Origin: Hemerocallis citrina
Taxonomy: Eukaryota > Streptophyta > Magnoliopsida > Asparagales > Asphodelaceae
Length of the DNA stretch: 64,000 nt
Assembly (NCBI GenBank): GCA_017893485.1
Contig: JACEHZ010000207.1
Coordinates: 62,001 to 126,000 of the forward strand
Reading direction: 5' to 3'
Numbering within the stretch: the first letter of the stretch is position 1; each line of letters starts with the position of its first letter. Below, piece by piece: positions 24,191 to 38,100 of the stretch. The translations under genes and the position numbers were made by a program. Below the pieces are notes generated by a model. That model was not told the DNA's origin. It was given only the letters and a program-made list of their open reading frames with translations, and did no database searches.

Positions 24191-24875
24191 TGTTGGGGTT
24201 TGTGGATCCAAATACACGATAATGGAGTTGAAGAAGACAGAAGAGAAGGAGAGTCGAAGTGGGAGCAAACATGTCAAGAGCGGTCTGAAGCTACAGGAAG
24301 AGTTGCAGTCGACCGCACCCTCGACCGACTATGTACAGGCAGTGCACAATCGACTGCGCAGTCGACAGTCTCGCTATCTGATTGGACCCAGAAGACTTGA
24401 AGGACTGACCGGTCGACCGCGCAGTCGACCGACCCACTCTCTGTTAGATCTTGCACAGTTGAAGGCATGAACCAGTCCACCGTACATGAGTTGCGGTCGA
24501 CCGTCGTGATGCTGATTGATGAGCGGCTGAGATTAGAAGTTGTGTAAACCTATATGTATTATATTGTGTATGATTTTAGGGTTATGTGAAAAGAAAAAAG
24601 AAAGATCTATCAGCCTTCATTGAGAGAAAGGGAGATAGAGAGAAACCCTACACCTTGGTGGTGAGTTCCTAAAAGATTTGTAAACTTGTTCTTCATATTT
24701 CTAGTGAAAATCGTAGGAGTGCCTCTGTGCAGGGAAGTAGTCATTTCATTGGGTAAGCCTCGAAAAAATCTCGTGTGTTCTTGTGTATTGCTTTTGGTTG
24801 TTATTTGTTCTCTTGCTTTTGATTCTATTGTTCTTGCATCTCGTTGGTGAGTTATTCCGCAGTTAGAACTCAACA
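24191..24875 (+). mobile_element. Copia-type solo LTR candidate with GTCGAC cluster
   Basis: It begins TGTTGGGGTTTGTGGATCC and ends GAACTCAACA, 685 bp. The flanks ACGAC and AAGAC differ at one position, compatible with an aged 5-bp duplication. Between 24308 and 24503 there are at least five GTCGAC words, mostly as CAGTCGACCG or GGTCGACCG. LTR-D and LTR-F carry similar clusters. No coding region adjoins it. Confidence 0.55.
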
Positions 24876-26800
24876 AAGACTAGCTAGTACGTGGCATATG
24901 AGGGGGTCAGTATAGATGGTGCTCATTTGGGTGATCTCCCGTGATTTGGAGAGATGCCTTTATATCTATAGTTTCCTTTTTTTTATATATCATAATCGGT
25001 GTGGCAAAAGTCCCTCCGTATTCCATTAATAAAAATTTAACGAAATATACAATAAAAGTATGGAGTATGAAGTTCATGTTATCCAACAGGCTGGGACATG
25101 ATACTTATACCACGCAAAAAAAGAGAACCCCCACTATACAAGAGTTCCTTGCACAAAACAACCTAACTACAAGAACCACAAAAACTCGGAGCAAGACTAC
25201 CCCAAACCTGACAAAAATGTCGCATACCTAAGCATGTTGCCAACAACTAATCCGCATGCCGATCACTCACTATCCTGTGTCCTTGCCATGTCCTCAGAGT
25301 CTGCCACGTGTGTGGAAGTCAACACGTCATCATATACCTTCCTGATCTTCTTTCTAGCCGTAGTACTTGCCGTATGAGCACATAAAATAATATTAGTCTT
25401 TATCATGTGTAGTAATTGCTGATGCATAAAATGTCTGTGTATGGGTCTAGATATTCTATTGTTTCTTTCTAACAATATAGACCCATTTCCCTATGGCTCA
25501 ATGTTTCTTTTACGAATATTGAGCTTCCTCTATGATCCCCAAGCAGACTGAACTGAGTTTGGTATGGGTGCATATGTAGAAATATTTGTAAGAAAATACT
25601 TTGATCGAGAGGTACAAGAACAGAGAATTAAGAAGACGAGACTGAACCCATCACGAAATATATAGGGAAATTAAGTAAGCAGATGTAAAGATCAAACCGA
25701 GTATTGTGTGTCACACAATGTCCTTAAAACAGATTTGCCTCCTCGCCAAGTGTTGGAAGAATGTAGTGGCGTCTGTCTCCCAGGATAAAACAGTTGTGGA
25801 GTATCAACTACAATACCACACTGCACTTTCTGCGAACTGAATGAAGTGTAGAACTCTATCACCGATTGAAGAGAAGACCAGAACGAAGAAGGACAACAAA
25901 GGAATTATGTTTGAATATTTTTCAGGTGTGTATAATGAAAGGAAGATGTATCAATTTATAGACTTTCTGGTGAGACAGGTGAATGAATACAAAAATAAAA
26001 GGCAGACAACCATTTCTTTCGTTTGAAAACATGTAAATGAATGCAAAATAAAAGCCAGACAAAGGTTTCTTTGGTTTCAAAACGTTTTGCTGTTAATTTG
26101 CATTGACTCGTCCATTACAAACTTTTATGGGTGGAAAAAAAACATTCATAGCATTTATTTTGGCCGTTACCAGTGTTTTTAAGTTGGAAAAATCAAAACT
26201 TGGTCAAAAAGAAGTCCCACACGAGGTGAGGTTCAAGTTGGTCCGGCATTCGTGTCCGTAGGACGTTGAGGTGCACACAAGCAGCTTGTAATCCCGATCC
26301 AAGATTTTTTAGCCTTCTAGCTTGCATTCTTACAAAGCTAAGGAAGGAGTTATTATCTATACCCTTTTAGTTCATAGGATTTTGTGGGACTAACGTTTCT
26401 CAACCCACCCTCCCTTCAAGTAGCTCATTTAGGGAGACAATTTCTCATTCACCCCATAATTATTTTGAGCAAGTAAATATATGATTTTAATGTACTCATG
26501 AAGGATAACAACAATACATAAAGATCTCACGCTTATATAAAGTGGATCTTACTCAAAAATTGCCTTAAAAATAGTTCATAAAATGGTGGTAAAACACCCA
26601 TTTTCTAACATCAGATATATAGAATCTGCACATCAAGTCAGTTAAAAATGTGGACCTTCAATGGTACCTTGATTTTCCACACAAGGTCGTGCACCTGCAC
26701 TCCCACATGATTAGAGCATACACCAATTTAACCGAGAATTGTCCACCTATCCCCTATCCCGTCCCATCGATTTCCACTCATGTAAAAATTGTATGAGATC
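24876..26800. other. Unassigned intergenic DNA
   Basis: No gene or transposon structure is supported. A minus-strand frame at 25263-25475 (70 codons) and a plus-strand frame at 25841-26026 show no family I recognise. The short non-repetitive look of 25250-26040 leaves room for an exon remnant. Confidence 0.4.
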
Positions 26801-26899
26801 CCTCTGATGGTTTCTTGCCTCCTGCTCAAATAACGATTCATTCTCGGCTTCCATGCTTCATTCTGCCACTGACTGTCCACTTACTCGTTCTTATCTGTT

Positions 26900-29340
26900 G
26901 CGTACTTACATGCATCCGGGAATCTTTTTTATTGGTTAATGGAGCTGCACCACCTATCTTTCAGAAAGCAAATCTATGCACTGTTTCTGATAGAGAACGT
27001 TGCACCGGCTAGAAAAATGCTTTTCGCGTGCTATACTGCCCACTAGAACCTGACATGGATGCAGTATTCTTCAGTTTTCGGTGCAAACTACCGTTTCTAA
27101 GGTATATCTCTGTGACTAGAGTCCCCCATTTTGCCCTCCTTCGTGTGGCAATTTTCCTCCAGCACTTTCATAAGAGTGCTCGGTTCATTTGTCGTGGGTT
27201 GATGACACCCAACCCTCTGAACTCCTTTCGTTTGCAAACCAACCCCCATTTGATTAGCGGGAACCCTTTCCCATCGGTCTTAGACCCATTCCAAAGGAAC
27301 CATCATCTTAACCTATCAATCTTACCCCTCCCCCCTGCGCGCAAATGAAAGCATCTTCCCTTTCCAACCTTTTAACCTTCCAGCCTATTAGCAATTCACT
27401 CGATAATTTCATTTTAGTCCTCCTTTCGTAAGGATCCTCTTCTTATCGGCAGACCCAAGTACTTAATCGGAAGCGTCTGCACCCGACAATTCAATATAGT
27501 TGCCACCATAGGGTTGTTCTCCCCGACGTCACCCACGAAGGTGATGGAACTTTTATGAAAGTTTACCGTCAATCCTGACCAACCCTAAAAAAGATACAGG
27601 CATACAGCCCCCACTTAAGGAGGTCGCCTGCGCAATGTCACATTCCCCAAAAGTTAAGGTGTCATCCGCTTACTGAACATTCAGTACAATAAATATCCCC
27701 TCCGTAGGCCCAACCCATTAATGAACCTCTTTTCCCTGTAAGATTTCAACATCATATGTAAGCTTCAGGTACGAGAGTGAACAACAATGGTGACAGATGA
27801 TCCCCATATCGAAGGCCCCTACGACATTTGATTTCCTTTCTTGGAGTCGCATTATACATGAAAAATACTTTAGCGGACTGCAACCAAGTTTCTATCCATT
27901 CAATCCACTTCTTACCAAAGCCTCTCTTAATTGCTAAGGATTTCCAGCAAACATTTCCGTTCCACTGTCATACGCCTTCTCGTAATCTAGTTTCAGAAGA
28001 AACCCCGCCTTTTCTCGCCTTTTGTAGTCTTGTATTACCTCTTAGACCAATATCACACCTTCGAAAATATCCCTTCCCGAGATAAACCCTGTCTCTAGTA
28101 CTTCACAATATCCCCAATCAGGCCCCTCAGCCTGTTAGCCAGTACCTTAGAAATAATCTTAATCGAACAATTAAGAAAATTGATTGGTCTGAAGTTCTCG
28201 ATCTCGATTATCGTCTTCTTTTTCGGAATCAGGCAAACATTGGTGCAATTTAGTCTACCTATATCCAAGTTTCCCTCATAGAAAGCATTAATGACTTCCA
28301 TAATGTTTGTAGAAGAATACTAGAAACCAATATGGTCCTGGTGCTTTGTCCTGACCCAAGGCCCAGACCGCTGCTTTAACCTCTTCTGTAGTAAATGGGT
28401 ATTGGATGGCCGTGACTCTGCGTCGAGTATCCTCATCTCCATCCGCCCAAATATCTTTCGCTAACTCGCAGTGCCCTTCCCTAGAGTTACGAACAACTAT
28501 ATGCATGTATCTTCGATGTTCTCGGATATTAGATGACTACATGAGACGACCGTTCCTGTCATGTCCAATGAGTGAATGTAGTTATACCTTCGTCGCATTC
28601 TGGCTACCTTATGGAAATATTTGGTGTTTGTATCGCCCTCTTGTAGCCATCTCACCTTCGATCTTTGATGCTATAAGAACTTCCTGCCTATTTGCGATCA
28701 ACCTCAGAAATTGGCTGTCGTCCATGTCACCTATTTCCTCCTTTTTCTCCAAGTCGTCAATCCCTTGTAGTAACGTCCTCTTCCTCTGTAGCACGTTTTT
28801 GGAAGTGGCCTTGTTCCATCGTCTTAATATTTTTCTAAATCTGCAGAGTTTCCTCATTAGTCTTGTTGCTGGTTCCATATGGTTGACCTCCTCCTCCCAA
28901 CTGGCCTTGACCAGTTCGACGTACTCCCCTTTGATAAGCCACATTTCGTCGAAGTGGAAGATTTTGCATCTCTTTCTGTCCTTCCCACCCGTGTCAATAA
29001 TGATGGGAACATGTCCAGAAGTGTTGCGAATGCACGAATGCGTCAAGGCCCAAGGGAATTGCGTTTCCCAGTCCACTGAGACAAGAATAATGTCTAGCAT
29101 TGCCAGAACAGGGCAACGACGTCGATTCAACCATGTAAAGCGGTGATCATTTACTGGAATCTCAATCAACATGAGCCTGGAGATGATCAAATTGAACATT
29201 CTCCTATCGTGGCTATTATCCAGCGTGCCGTTCCTTTCATGCGTGTGCTTGATGATGTTGAAATCCTAGCCTAGCACCCATGGCCAGCTCCACCTACCAC
29301 CGATATCAACTAACTCGTTCCAGAGATCTTTCCTTTTCCT
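26900..29340 (-). pseudogene. LINE (L1-type) ORF2 pseudogene: endonuclease and reverse transcriptase
   Basis: Reading leftward on the minus strand, the endonuclease shows WPWVLG, a stop, then DFNIIKH near 29255, where families have GDFN. FTWLNRRRCPVLAMLD follows near 29130. Reverse transcriptase pieces follow: TTEEVKAAVWALGQDKAPGP near 28400, CLIPKKK and NFRPINFLNCSIKIISKVLA near 28200, and GLRYGDHLSPLLFT near 27800, where GLRQGDPLSP is usual. The catalytic YADD region near 27668 has a stop in place of Tyr before ADDTL. Several frame changes separate the blocks. The element is dead. Its order and strand agree with the ORF1 parts at 29717-30508 and 41495-42400. Confidence 0.85.
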
Positions 29341-29716
29341 TCTATCGTTTGGTCTTTAAACTGCCGTGATCATTCCTTCCATCCTTTAGCTCTCCTTTGA
29401 ACTACTACCAAGATCGTGAAAATTCCCACCCAACAATACAGTATGTCGAAATTACTGGTATGGATACCAAACATCCAAACATAACCCCCCCCCCCCAATA
29501 TGAGCCTTAACGTGCTTAACCAAATTATGGGTCACGCAATCCACATTCTTCTTCCTCCCTATGACCTGTTTGACATTGTCTGCTTTCCTATCCCTAATTG
29601 TGTCCACGTAATTCGTGTGTGCATTATAAACATGAGGCAAATTGATACCATATGCATTTTCAAGCTGAATTAACATGGAATTTGGAATGGAACCAAACAT
29701 AGAAGTAGGTCTATGA

Positions 29717-30508
29717 TTACCTGCAAGATTCTCGTTGCTTTTCCGCTTCCCTACCTTTTGATATATATATTTTTTTCATTGTCATCGGTTTTTTGCCTTT
29801 TTTGAGTTGTCTGTCACTGCAACGTTGCCCCTCCTTGGCCCTATCATTCCTTATTTTCTTAGGTGTAGGTTCCTCTATCGGAGTATCATCTGATATACTC
29901 TTCAACCCTCTGTTCTTCAAATCCCCAAACCCTATGGAATCTGATGACCCCTCTGAGTCCTGTTTCTTTTCAATACCCCAATTTCCCAGCATTGCCTTGA
30001 CTATCTTCTTCACCTTTTTTTTTACTCTTATATCGACTTCCTTCTTTAGCATAAGCTCAATGATACCACCCTGTTCATCCTCTGCCCCGTTCTCTCCCTG
30101 GAACGGAAAGGCTTCATTGGCAGCTCGATACTCCCCAATCTCCCCATCGACGTCACTCTCTTTCACATTCTTCCCCAACCGCTTATCCCCCTATGTACAT
30201 TCTCATGCAGGCCGAATAATTCCAAACCCAACCCTGATTTGTCTTTAAGCACATCCAAATTTTTTCGACCCATCTTAAAGGCCCAAACCCGACTTCTCTT
30301 CTTTTACCTTGGAAATCCTATGGTCCAATACCAAAGCTTGGCCCACAATGCATTGGATTTTAACCAAATTCAAATTTGAATTCCCTGCCTCAACATCGGA
30401 TTCCTCGTACGAGGTTGTCACATCCATTCTCGTACCCAAGTTGTTTGTCTGAGCCTCGAGGACAACTGTCGCCTCTAGACCCAGAGTTCCCCCCCTCCAC
30501 ACACACAC
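29717..30508 (-). pseudogene. LINE ORF1, C-terminal part
   Basis: Two open minus-strand stretches (30508-30275 and 30178-29717) encode a lysine- and glutamate-rich, disordered-looking sequence such as KKVKKIVKAMLGNWG and EEPTPKKIRNDRAKEG. It lies directly upstream of ORF2 on the same strand, the usual place and composition of the plant L1 ORF1 tail. It is cut off from its N-terminal half by LTR-C. The assignment rests on position and composition, not on a domain. Confidence 0.5.
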
Positions 30509-31756
30509 AAGTGCATCACCTCAACGCTTGGCTTGACGCATGTCTTGGTCGCCTTTTTTGTGGCTGATGTGTCACCCATACTGTAGTGCTAGTACGCCCT
30601 ATAACATGGGAGACCAGGCACGTCGATTTCTCGAAAGAGAAGGATCTCCTCCTAACTCACGCCCCGCCACTGATTCTTGACTAATAAACTTACCAATGGC
30701 CCAGATTTCTCTACCCGAACAGGTTCAAGAGCCAGACCGGGTTCATCTTATTCCGCCACTATTTCAAACTGCTTCTGTCACGCCTCGCTTTCCAGAAATA
30801 CGGAACACAAGCGCGTGACATTGGCTCAGCGAATGACTTGATTCATCCATAAGCTGTTATTGTTCTACTCAACAATATAACAAGATAAATACAACCATAC
30901 ATGTAATAAGAATAATCACATGAATAACAATACTTAGAATAAAACACGAAATAACCAAATACGATAATCCAATGTCTGGAAGCAAAAATAACAATCTCTG
31001 GGTCAAAAGCCCAAAATACAATGTTAAATGAAAATCAATACAAGAAGTCCAATGAAAATAACAATCAATCCAGAAAGCAGTATCCTCAGAAAGTAGGTTC
31101 TCCAAGTCCTGTAGGTAACTCTCCTTAATCACCAGTGAATACCTCATCTAAAAAGAGGAGAAAATTATCCTTAGAGCAAGTCATGGAAAGCAAGTAGAGA
31201 AAGCAATGAATAATGAAAATACGGTATAACAATAAATTTAATAAAACAATAGGAATCAATAATAATGGACGACAGCAATAATCAATATCAATGGTAACAA
31301 TGCGATGAGTATAACAATAAACGATATCTCAATATTCGATGTCAATACTCAATGGTCGAAGTCAATATCAATAACAATGTTTAATATCAATAGGAATGAT
31401 GTTGTTCAACATGCACTGTCAATATTGTGTCAATTCTTAAGTCTATTAGCTTTTAGCCTAACTAATGCACGTACTATTGCGTCCCATACCATAGGTTCCG
31501 TACATACAATTAATGTCGTTTAGACTCTAGTGGTGGGCTCTATAATTCATACTCGGCAAGATAACACTAAAACGATAGCAACTCGTTGCACGATAATTAG
31601 TAAACACTAGTCGGCACGATATCATTAAAACAATACATGATGAATTGGGATATTGTGGTCAGTAATCCAACAATCAATCGATAAACAATATCCGACACAA
31701 TATTTTGGGGAAACACGGGCCCCCTCTCCTGAGTACAGTTTCTATATTATCCACTG

Positions 31757-33171
31757 TTGATTCTTAGTTTTGATGACTACAACACAATGCAAAGTTGTGC
31801 TACCACCTATATTTGTTGCAGGATGTATCAAAGACAATACCATGGTGAAATACACAAAGGCAAAGTTGATCCAATGAAGCTTTCAAGAGAATCGATCAAA
31901 CTACAAAGATCTAAGTTCAAGTCACATTTGATCAAGCAAGCTTCAAGACATAAAGACAATGGCTCAAGCTCAAGTCAAAGACTCAAGTTCAAGACAAGAC
32001 TCAAGTGCTTCAAATGTTTTGTATAAAGTGTCTTGTAACAATTGTAATTTTTATTCTTTGAGTCTTAGGAACTTGTAATATTCTTGTCACACACACACTC
32101 ACACATATCTTTTAATATTTGAGTGTTTTACAAAGTTAAAAGGTCGAAACAAGCTTAAATAAGTTCAGCTGTTGAGTACGACCGTTCTTTGGAACCAATC
32201 GACTGTCTTAGTACGAAATTGTCTGAACTCATACAAACTCTGACCAGTTGACTCATTATGGCAACCTAGTCGACTGTTCATATCGTTTCTACCGTAATCT
32301 GAATTTAAAAACTTATTTTTCAAATTCAAATGATTTTCTATCTGTTTTAATATGGTTTTGGGAATTGTTTTACAACGTCCCTCTGATTCCTCTCTAAATA
32401 GAGTATAGGAATCACCATGAAAAGGTTCCAAGCATTTTCTAAAGTTTCAAGTTTTTTATTTTTGGGAAGAATAAGCTTTTTAAAAGGCATACATATTCTC
32501 TAAGTCTTGGTTCTCTGAAAATCAGTCTAGTATAACATCAAATTCGTTTTAGACCGATTTCAGAAGTTAACCTAATAGCCACCATACAAAATCACAAATC
32601 ACAAACAAAGCTATAGGTTATTGTAACTCTTTTTGTTGTTATTTTCACTCTCGGGTTGTAAGAGTGGTCCTCTCGGTTGGAGAGTAGGGCTCTTGGTTGT
32701 AGAGTCGGTTTTTCACTCTAGGGTGTAGAGTGGGTTTGCTCTCTTTAGTGGTGAGAGAGGTCTACGGGTTTGACATAGTTATTGTCAAACGCCGTAGGGT
32801 ATTCTTGTACTTTTTCAAGAATAGTGGAAAATCTCAAGTGGGTTGTTTGGGGACTAGATGTAGGTCGGGAGGACCGAACCAAGATACATCGCTGTATTTT
32901 CTGTGGTTGTATTTTCTTCACTTGAAATCTCAATTTTGTTAAGTTTTAGTTCAAAAACTTGTCTGAAAGTTGACTTGTTTCCGCTATAAGTCGACTGGTC
33001 AGACTCATAACTCTCAGTAAAATACTCTTCTAATCTGACGCTTCAGTCGACTGGATATCTCTTTTCAGTCGACTTAACAGAACGAAAAGTTCAATTTCTT
33101 AATTAATTTTTATACAACACTATTCACCCCCCCCCCCTCTAGTGTTATTTGCCTTACCTACAGGATCCAAC
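31757..33171 (+). mobile_element. LTR-D: SIRE-like Copia solo LTR, TSD TCCAC
   Basis: It begins TGTTGATTCTTAG and ends GGATCCAACA, 1415 bp. The exact duplication TCCAC lies at 31752-31756 and 33172-33176, and the broken LTR-C motif TATTATCCACT rejoins when it is removed. Near its end is TTCACCCCC...CTCTAGTG, a stretch I associate with SIRE/Maximus-type Copia LTRs. GTCGACTG-like words lie near 32205-32275 and 32990-33085. The open frames in it (32165-32431 and 32730-32942) have no known domain. Confidence 0.85.
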
Positions 33172-34156
33172 ATCCACTACTTAAGTCAACCCTTAAACCC
33201 CGACTTGTTAAATATTTTATCAATGCAATCAATATAATATGCAATGTAGAGAAATTTGATAAACGATTATATCAATAAAAGCAACAATAGGACGATCAAT
33301 TAGAATGTGACAAATAGAATGGCTAAAATAGTATGTTAGAATCATGCATTGCAATTTATATACTTCAATCCGTTCAGTATAACGATATATATACAATTAT
33401 AATAAGAAGATATGGAAACAAAATTCTGGACAGCAGTAGGTTATTGTACCAAAATTAAATTTCCCGCTGCTACAGAAATCCAAAACTGGATCCGTCAGAA
33501 GTTCTAGAAATTAGACTCCTGCCCAGTTCCAACGCATATTCAGAATACGAAATCCGATAACAATAGATAGGTTAATTACATTATTCTTTACAGATTACAT
33601 GTTCTGACTGAAAATAAAGATCAAATTGTTATATTTGTAAAATCAGTAAAAACCCAATTTTAAATTCAAAAAGTATATTCATTAAGTTCCTAATCATGTT
33701 AACTAGCAATCTGGAATTTATCAGGGCCATATTCTAACATTAACTTAGCTTTTTAATAACTTAAACATGAAGAGATACATGAATCAGGAATTCTAGAAGT
33801 AAAAATGCAGCAGTAACCACCATAACTCTTGCAATAAAACTCAGAATTCAAATATTTTTGATATTCTGGAAATTAGAAACACATGGCTACAATTTTCGTT
33901 TGGAAGGTTATAATTTTTTTATGTCAATTACTGGGTCAAAATGGTCTCACAAATTCTAGGCAGACAGTGAAAATAAAGGTTCGACTTAAAAATGCGATCT
34001 AAACATGATGAATTTTAACTCAATAGTTTACAAATCTTATAATAACCGTGGTAAAAAGAATCCAGAATACATCCATAAAATAGTTTAACATCAAACAAGG
34101 CATCAATCAACCATTCATGCCCAACAACCTATTAATCAATTCTACATTGGTTTATT

Positions 34157-34575
34157 TGTAACACCCCGTGTTAAGAATATATATATATATAGAAGAGGGC
34201 CCTATAGGTTTCCTATGGGGGGTATGTTCGGAATTTATTGAGGGGGGGGGCATGAGTACAAAGCAGAAGATTGCTGCTATTTCGGCCATTGCGTCACATG
34301 GGTTACGTGGCGGATGGTGGGGACCCGCCCAGTGTGAAAAGGAGGGCAGCAGCCGCTGTGCTGCTACCACGTGGCAGTGGGGCCCGCCCAGGAGAGAGAG
34401 AAGGGGGCAGACCGCGGGGGGGGGGGGGGGGGGGGGGGCATCTGGACGTGGTTGCTGTGCTGACACAAGGGTAGAGAGGATGAGATGTGGGATTTAATAG
34501 TCCCATATCAGGAAGAATTGGAATTATATATAATAGTCCCATATCGGGAAGAATTCCCATATCGGGAAGAATTGG

Positions 34576-34619
<44 letters not shown>

Positions 34620-34706
34620 GGTCACCAACAAGCTATAGCACCTTTTATGAGGCAGCCGGTGGTGGGTAGTTGTTTGCTAATCGTTGATCGGGGCTGGGAC
34701 GTTACA
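34157..34706 (+). repeat. 5' LTR of TRIM E
   Basis: It includes a run of 23 G (34416-34438), the tandem word CCCATATC(A/G)GGAAGAATT (three copies near 34502-34572) and a TA microsatellite (about 34576-34615). It ends GGGACGTTACA. Confidence 0.85.
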
Positions 34707-34708
34707 AA

Positions 34709-34720
34709 TGGTATCAAAGC
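34709..34720 (+). other. TRIM primer-binding site
   Basis: TGGTATCAAAGC stands two bases after the LTR end. It matches the initiator tRNA-Met complement at 11 of 12 positions. Confidence 0.8.
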
Positions 34721-34920
34721 CGACTTTTGACACTGATGTGGGTAAGAGTGGGGTGTGTCTTGTATGCCTGAAAGGGAGTCGTGATTAGTACGATGGCAGT
34801 GTAGCCAGGGGAAATATGCTAAGCTTTGACTGAATCAGGGGTACGCCACTCCACATTGGCTAGAAAGGAGGATCCTTTACTAGGTGTGTATCCTGGCTTC
34901 AGCAAGGACGCTGAATTCTT

Positions 34921-34933
34921 AAGGGGGTGTGTG
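34921..34933 (+). other. TRIM polypurine tract
   Basis: AAGGGGGTGTGTG stands directly before the TGTAACACC start of LTR2. Confidence 0.7.
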
Positions 34934-35164
34934 TGTAACACCCTGTGTACTATAGGATTCCTAGGGAGGGTATGTTTGGAATTTATTGAAGGGGGGGGGG
35001 CACGATTACGGAGCATCAGATTGCTGCTGTTTCGACCGTTGCGTCACATGGGTGATGTGGCGGATGGTGGGGGCCCGCTCGGTGTGAAGAGGAGGGCAGC
35101 AACTGCTGTGCTGCTGCAACGTGGCAGTAGGGCCCGCCCAGGAGAGAGAGAAGGGGGAAAGTGA

Positions 35165-38100
35165 TGTAATACCTCAGATTTTTAAATAATATTTTTAAGA
35201 TTAATAAATGAATTAAAATGATTCTGGTGATTGAATAAACATTTTTTCTAGAATTTACCTTTTTACACGTGTAAAACACGTGCAAACATTTTCTTGGGAG
35301 GTTCAAAATCAAAAAATATTTTGGAAAAAAATCATTATTTATTATTAGATATTATTTGTGAATTTTTTGGATTTTTCTGGTAATTATTGGACCTATTTGC
35401 AAATATTACAAAAAGATGGACTTTTGTGCAAAATTGCCACTTGGAGTGAAAACTCCAGATTTTCAGATTTTTGGACTGGGTATGATGCCTAGTCAACTCA
35501 GAGGTAAAGATTTTACTTTTTTTAAATAAATTTGATTTATTTTGCAAGTTTTGATTAAAAAAAGGATCTTTTTGCAAATTTGCCATTTAGAGGGGTAAAA
35601 GTGTAAATTCATTTTTCTTGGTTTCAAACAGTGCCGGCTGGTTGTAGCCTGATTTTTTTTGTTTTTAAAACTCAATTAAGTTGGTTTTATTTAATTTCCA
35701 AGTATAAGGATATATATGTAAAAGTATATTTTAAAAGAGGTATTTTGCAAATATATTTACAAAACCCTAAATCTATTATTCCCGGCCTATAAAAGAGTGG
35801 GGTGCAGCCGTCTCTTGCTGTGCTACACAAAGGATTTCTTATTATTATTTTCTTGGATTTTTCAAGCGAGGATTTTTGGTTTTCTTGCGAAGGAGGAATT
35901 TTCTTGTTTCTTTATTTTTCTTCGGTTGATTTCTTCAAAGAGGTGAGTGACATGTTGTTTTGTATTGTTCCATGTATGTTTTATGTGATGATGTAACTAT
36001 TAGAAAGAATGTTAGGATTTTGTATGAAGATACACTATATTTGATGAGTAGATGAATTCAAAATTGAATCTTTACTTGAAACTATATTTATGATGAACTA
36101 GAACCTTAATTGATGAATTGAGATTGTTAAGGAACTGAATAGAGATCATGAATAGGTTGTTTCTTCATACTTTTGCTGTTTTGATGGATGATATTAAGTT
36201 TGCATGTTGTTCCACCCCAAAAGGTGAACAAAGTCTTGACTTTTACTGTGTATGATGAGTGCACACTTTGTTGTGAAATTTTAAAGAATGAAACTTGATT
36301 AATAGTTGTTATACTTGATTATACTCGTGAGTAAACTATTGTGAGTAATTGTATATGGATCAAATGGATCATAAGAGGGGTTATTGAATTAAAAAGATTG
36401 AGTTTTGAAGTGAACAAGGGTTGTTGATTTTTGGGTCTGTAATGCACACAGCTGAAATTGGTTTTGTGTTGTTGTGTGAAGTTGTGAGAAGTTTTCATTT
36501 GGATATGATTGGTTTAAGTACTGAGATTAAACCTAGGAACTTCGTTATTTCCAATTGATGGATTTTGATGTTTTCTTAATACACAAACATGCACACATAT
36601 ACTTATATTTATATCCTATTTCATTGTTTTGAAAAAATTGGGTTTTCTTGTGTTTTGTGGAGTTTTGATTTAATCTTGGTTATTTTAATACTAAAATAGT
36701 TCTAAACATCTTACTGCTTTTATTGATGGAGTTTTGAAGTTTAAACTGATGCTTAAGTCCGTATTTGAATATATATGTATATATGTTGACTGATTTGAAA
36801 GTTTTTGTGAAAATTCCCATTTTGAGATCTTGATTTGTTTTTGATTGTTTTAATAACTCCTATATATAATATAAGATACGTTCAAGCATCTCAGGAAACT
36901 AGGTTTTGATTTTATAAATTTTTAATTGATGTATCAGTAAAACATGCACAGAACTTAAACTGCAGTCGGTCGGTTCGACAGTCGACCGAAAAATGTCGAC
37001 AGTCGACTGTCGATGTCCTGGCTGAAGCTTTTCTTCAGTTTTGGATTTTTTTTGTGGGACAGTCGACCGACTACCTTATGCAGTCGACTGCCACTGCTCC
37101 GATTGATGTTTTCTTGAGTTTTGGATTTTACGCGGGACAGTTGACCGACTACCTCATGAAGTCGACTACTACTGCTCTGACTGATGAATTCTTGAGTTTT
37201 CTGATGTTTCTTTAATGATTATTTCTTCGACTATTGATTATTAATCTACTTTTTAAATGATATTTTTACTACAAATTACAGTATCTTACAGAGAATTATA
37301 TTTTATTTATAATTGAGTTTTAAAAGTATTCTTATGCTCTTATTTAAGTAAGTTATATGTGTTTTTCAACAAATTGATGTTTGATGATATTCTATGACTA
37401 CAAAATATGGTTTTCTATTATTTAATGGATTTAACATTTTATGTGAATTCTGGAATTTTGTGAACACATTAAATGAATTTGGGTTTTGTTGATTTAAGAA
37501 GTTTTCTTTGTATAAATGTTTTGATGATGGATTTGTGAGTTTTATTAAAAATTTCGTGTTGATATTTGTCTTGTGAATCTCTAGGAGTTGAGTGGGAGTC
37601 CTGTGAACCGGCAGATGAGATTTTGTTGATTTAGACCATTTGGGTCTTGGGATTATTGTTGTGGAATTAAGTCCGGTAGGATACACTAACTCTAGAGATG
37701 GAGGATTTTTGTGTTTTAATAATAACCAACTTAAGGACAGACAGTAGTGGAGATGTGATGGAAGTCGGAAAACGTAAGTATATGCTCTTGGTTTGTTAGT
37801 CCAACAGATGCGTTCCAAGATTGTTTGTTGTTCTATCTTGAGAGGACATTTGAATGTTCGCGTGTCAAGGGTTTGCAGGCCTATTCACGGAGCATGCAGG
37901 GTGCATTCGCGTGTCGAGGGTCGGCAGGCCTATTCACGGAATGTACCCAGTGTATCTGCACGTCGAGGGCCTCGCGAGCCTATTCGTGGGGTACACGGTT
38001 GGGAGGTGATTCTCCGGTTTTTGAACTATTCTTACATGATGCTTGTGTATTGAGGGTTGTGATGCCTATTCGCGGAGCATTCTGGATCTTGTTTTCCATT

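Noticed and set aside
25263..25475. 70-codon minus-strand frame that looks less repetitive than its surroundings
   Set aside because: No family recognised and no splice or promoter evidence strong enough to call an exon.
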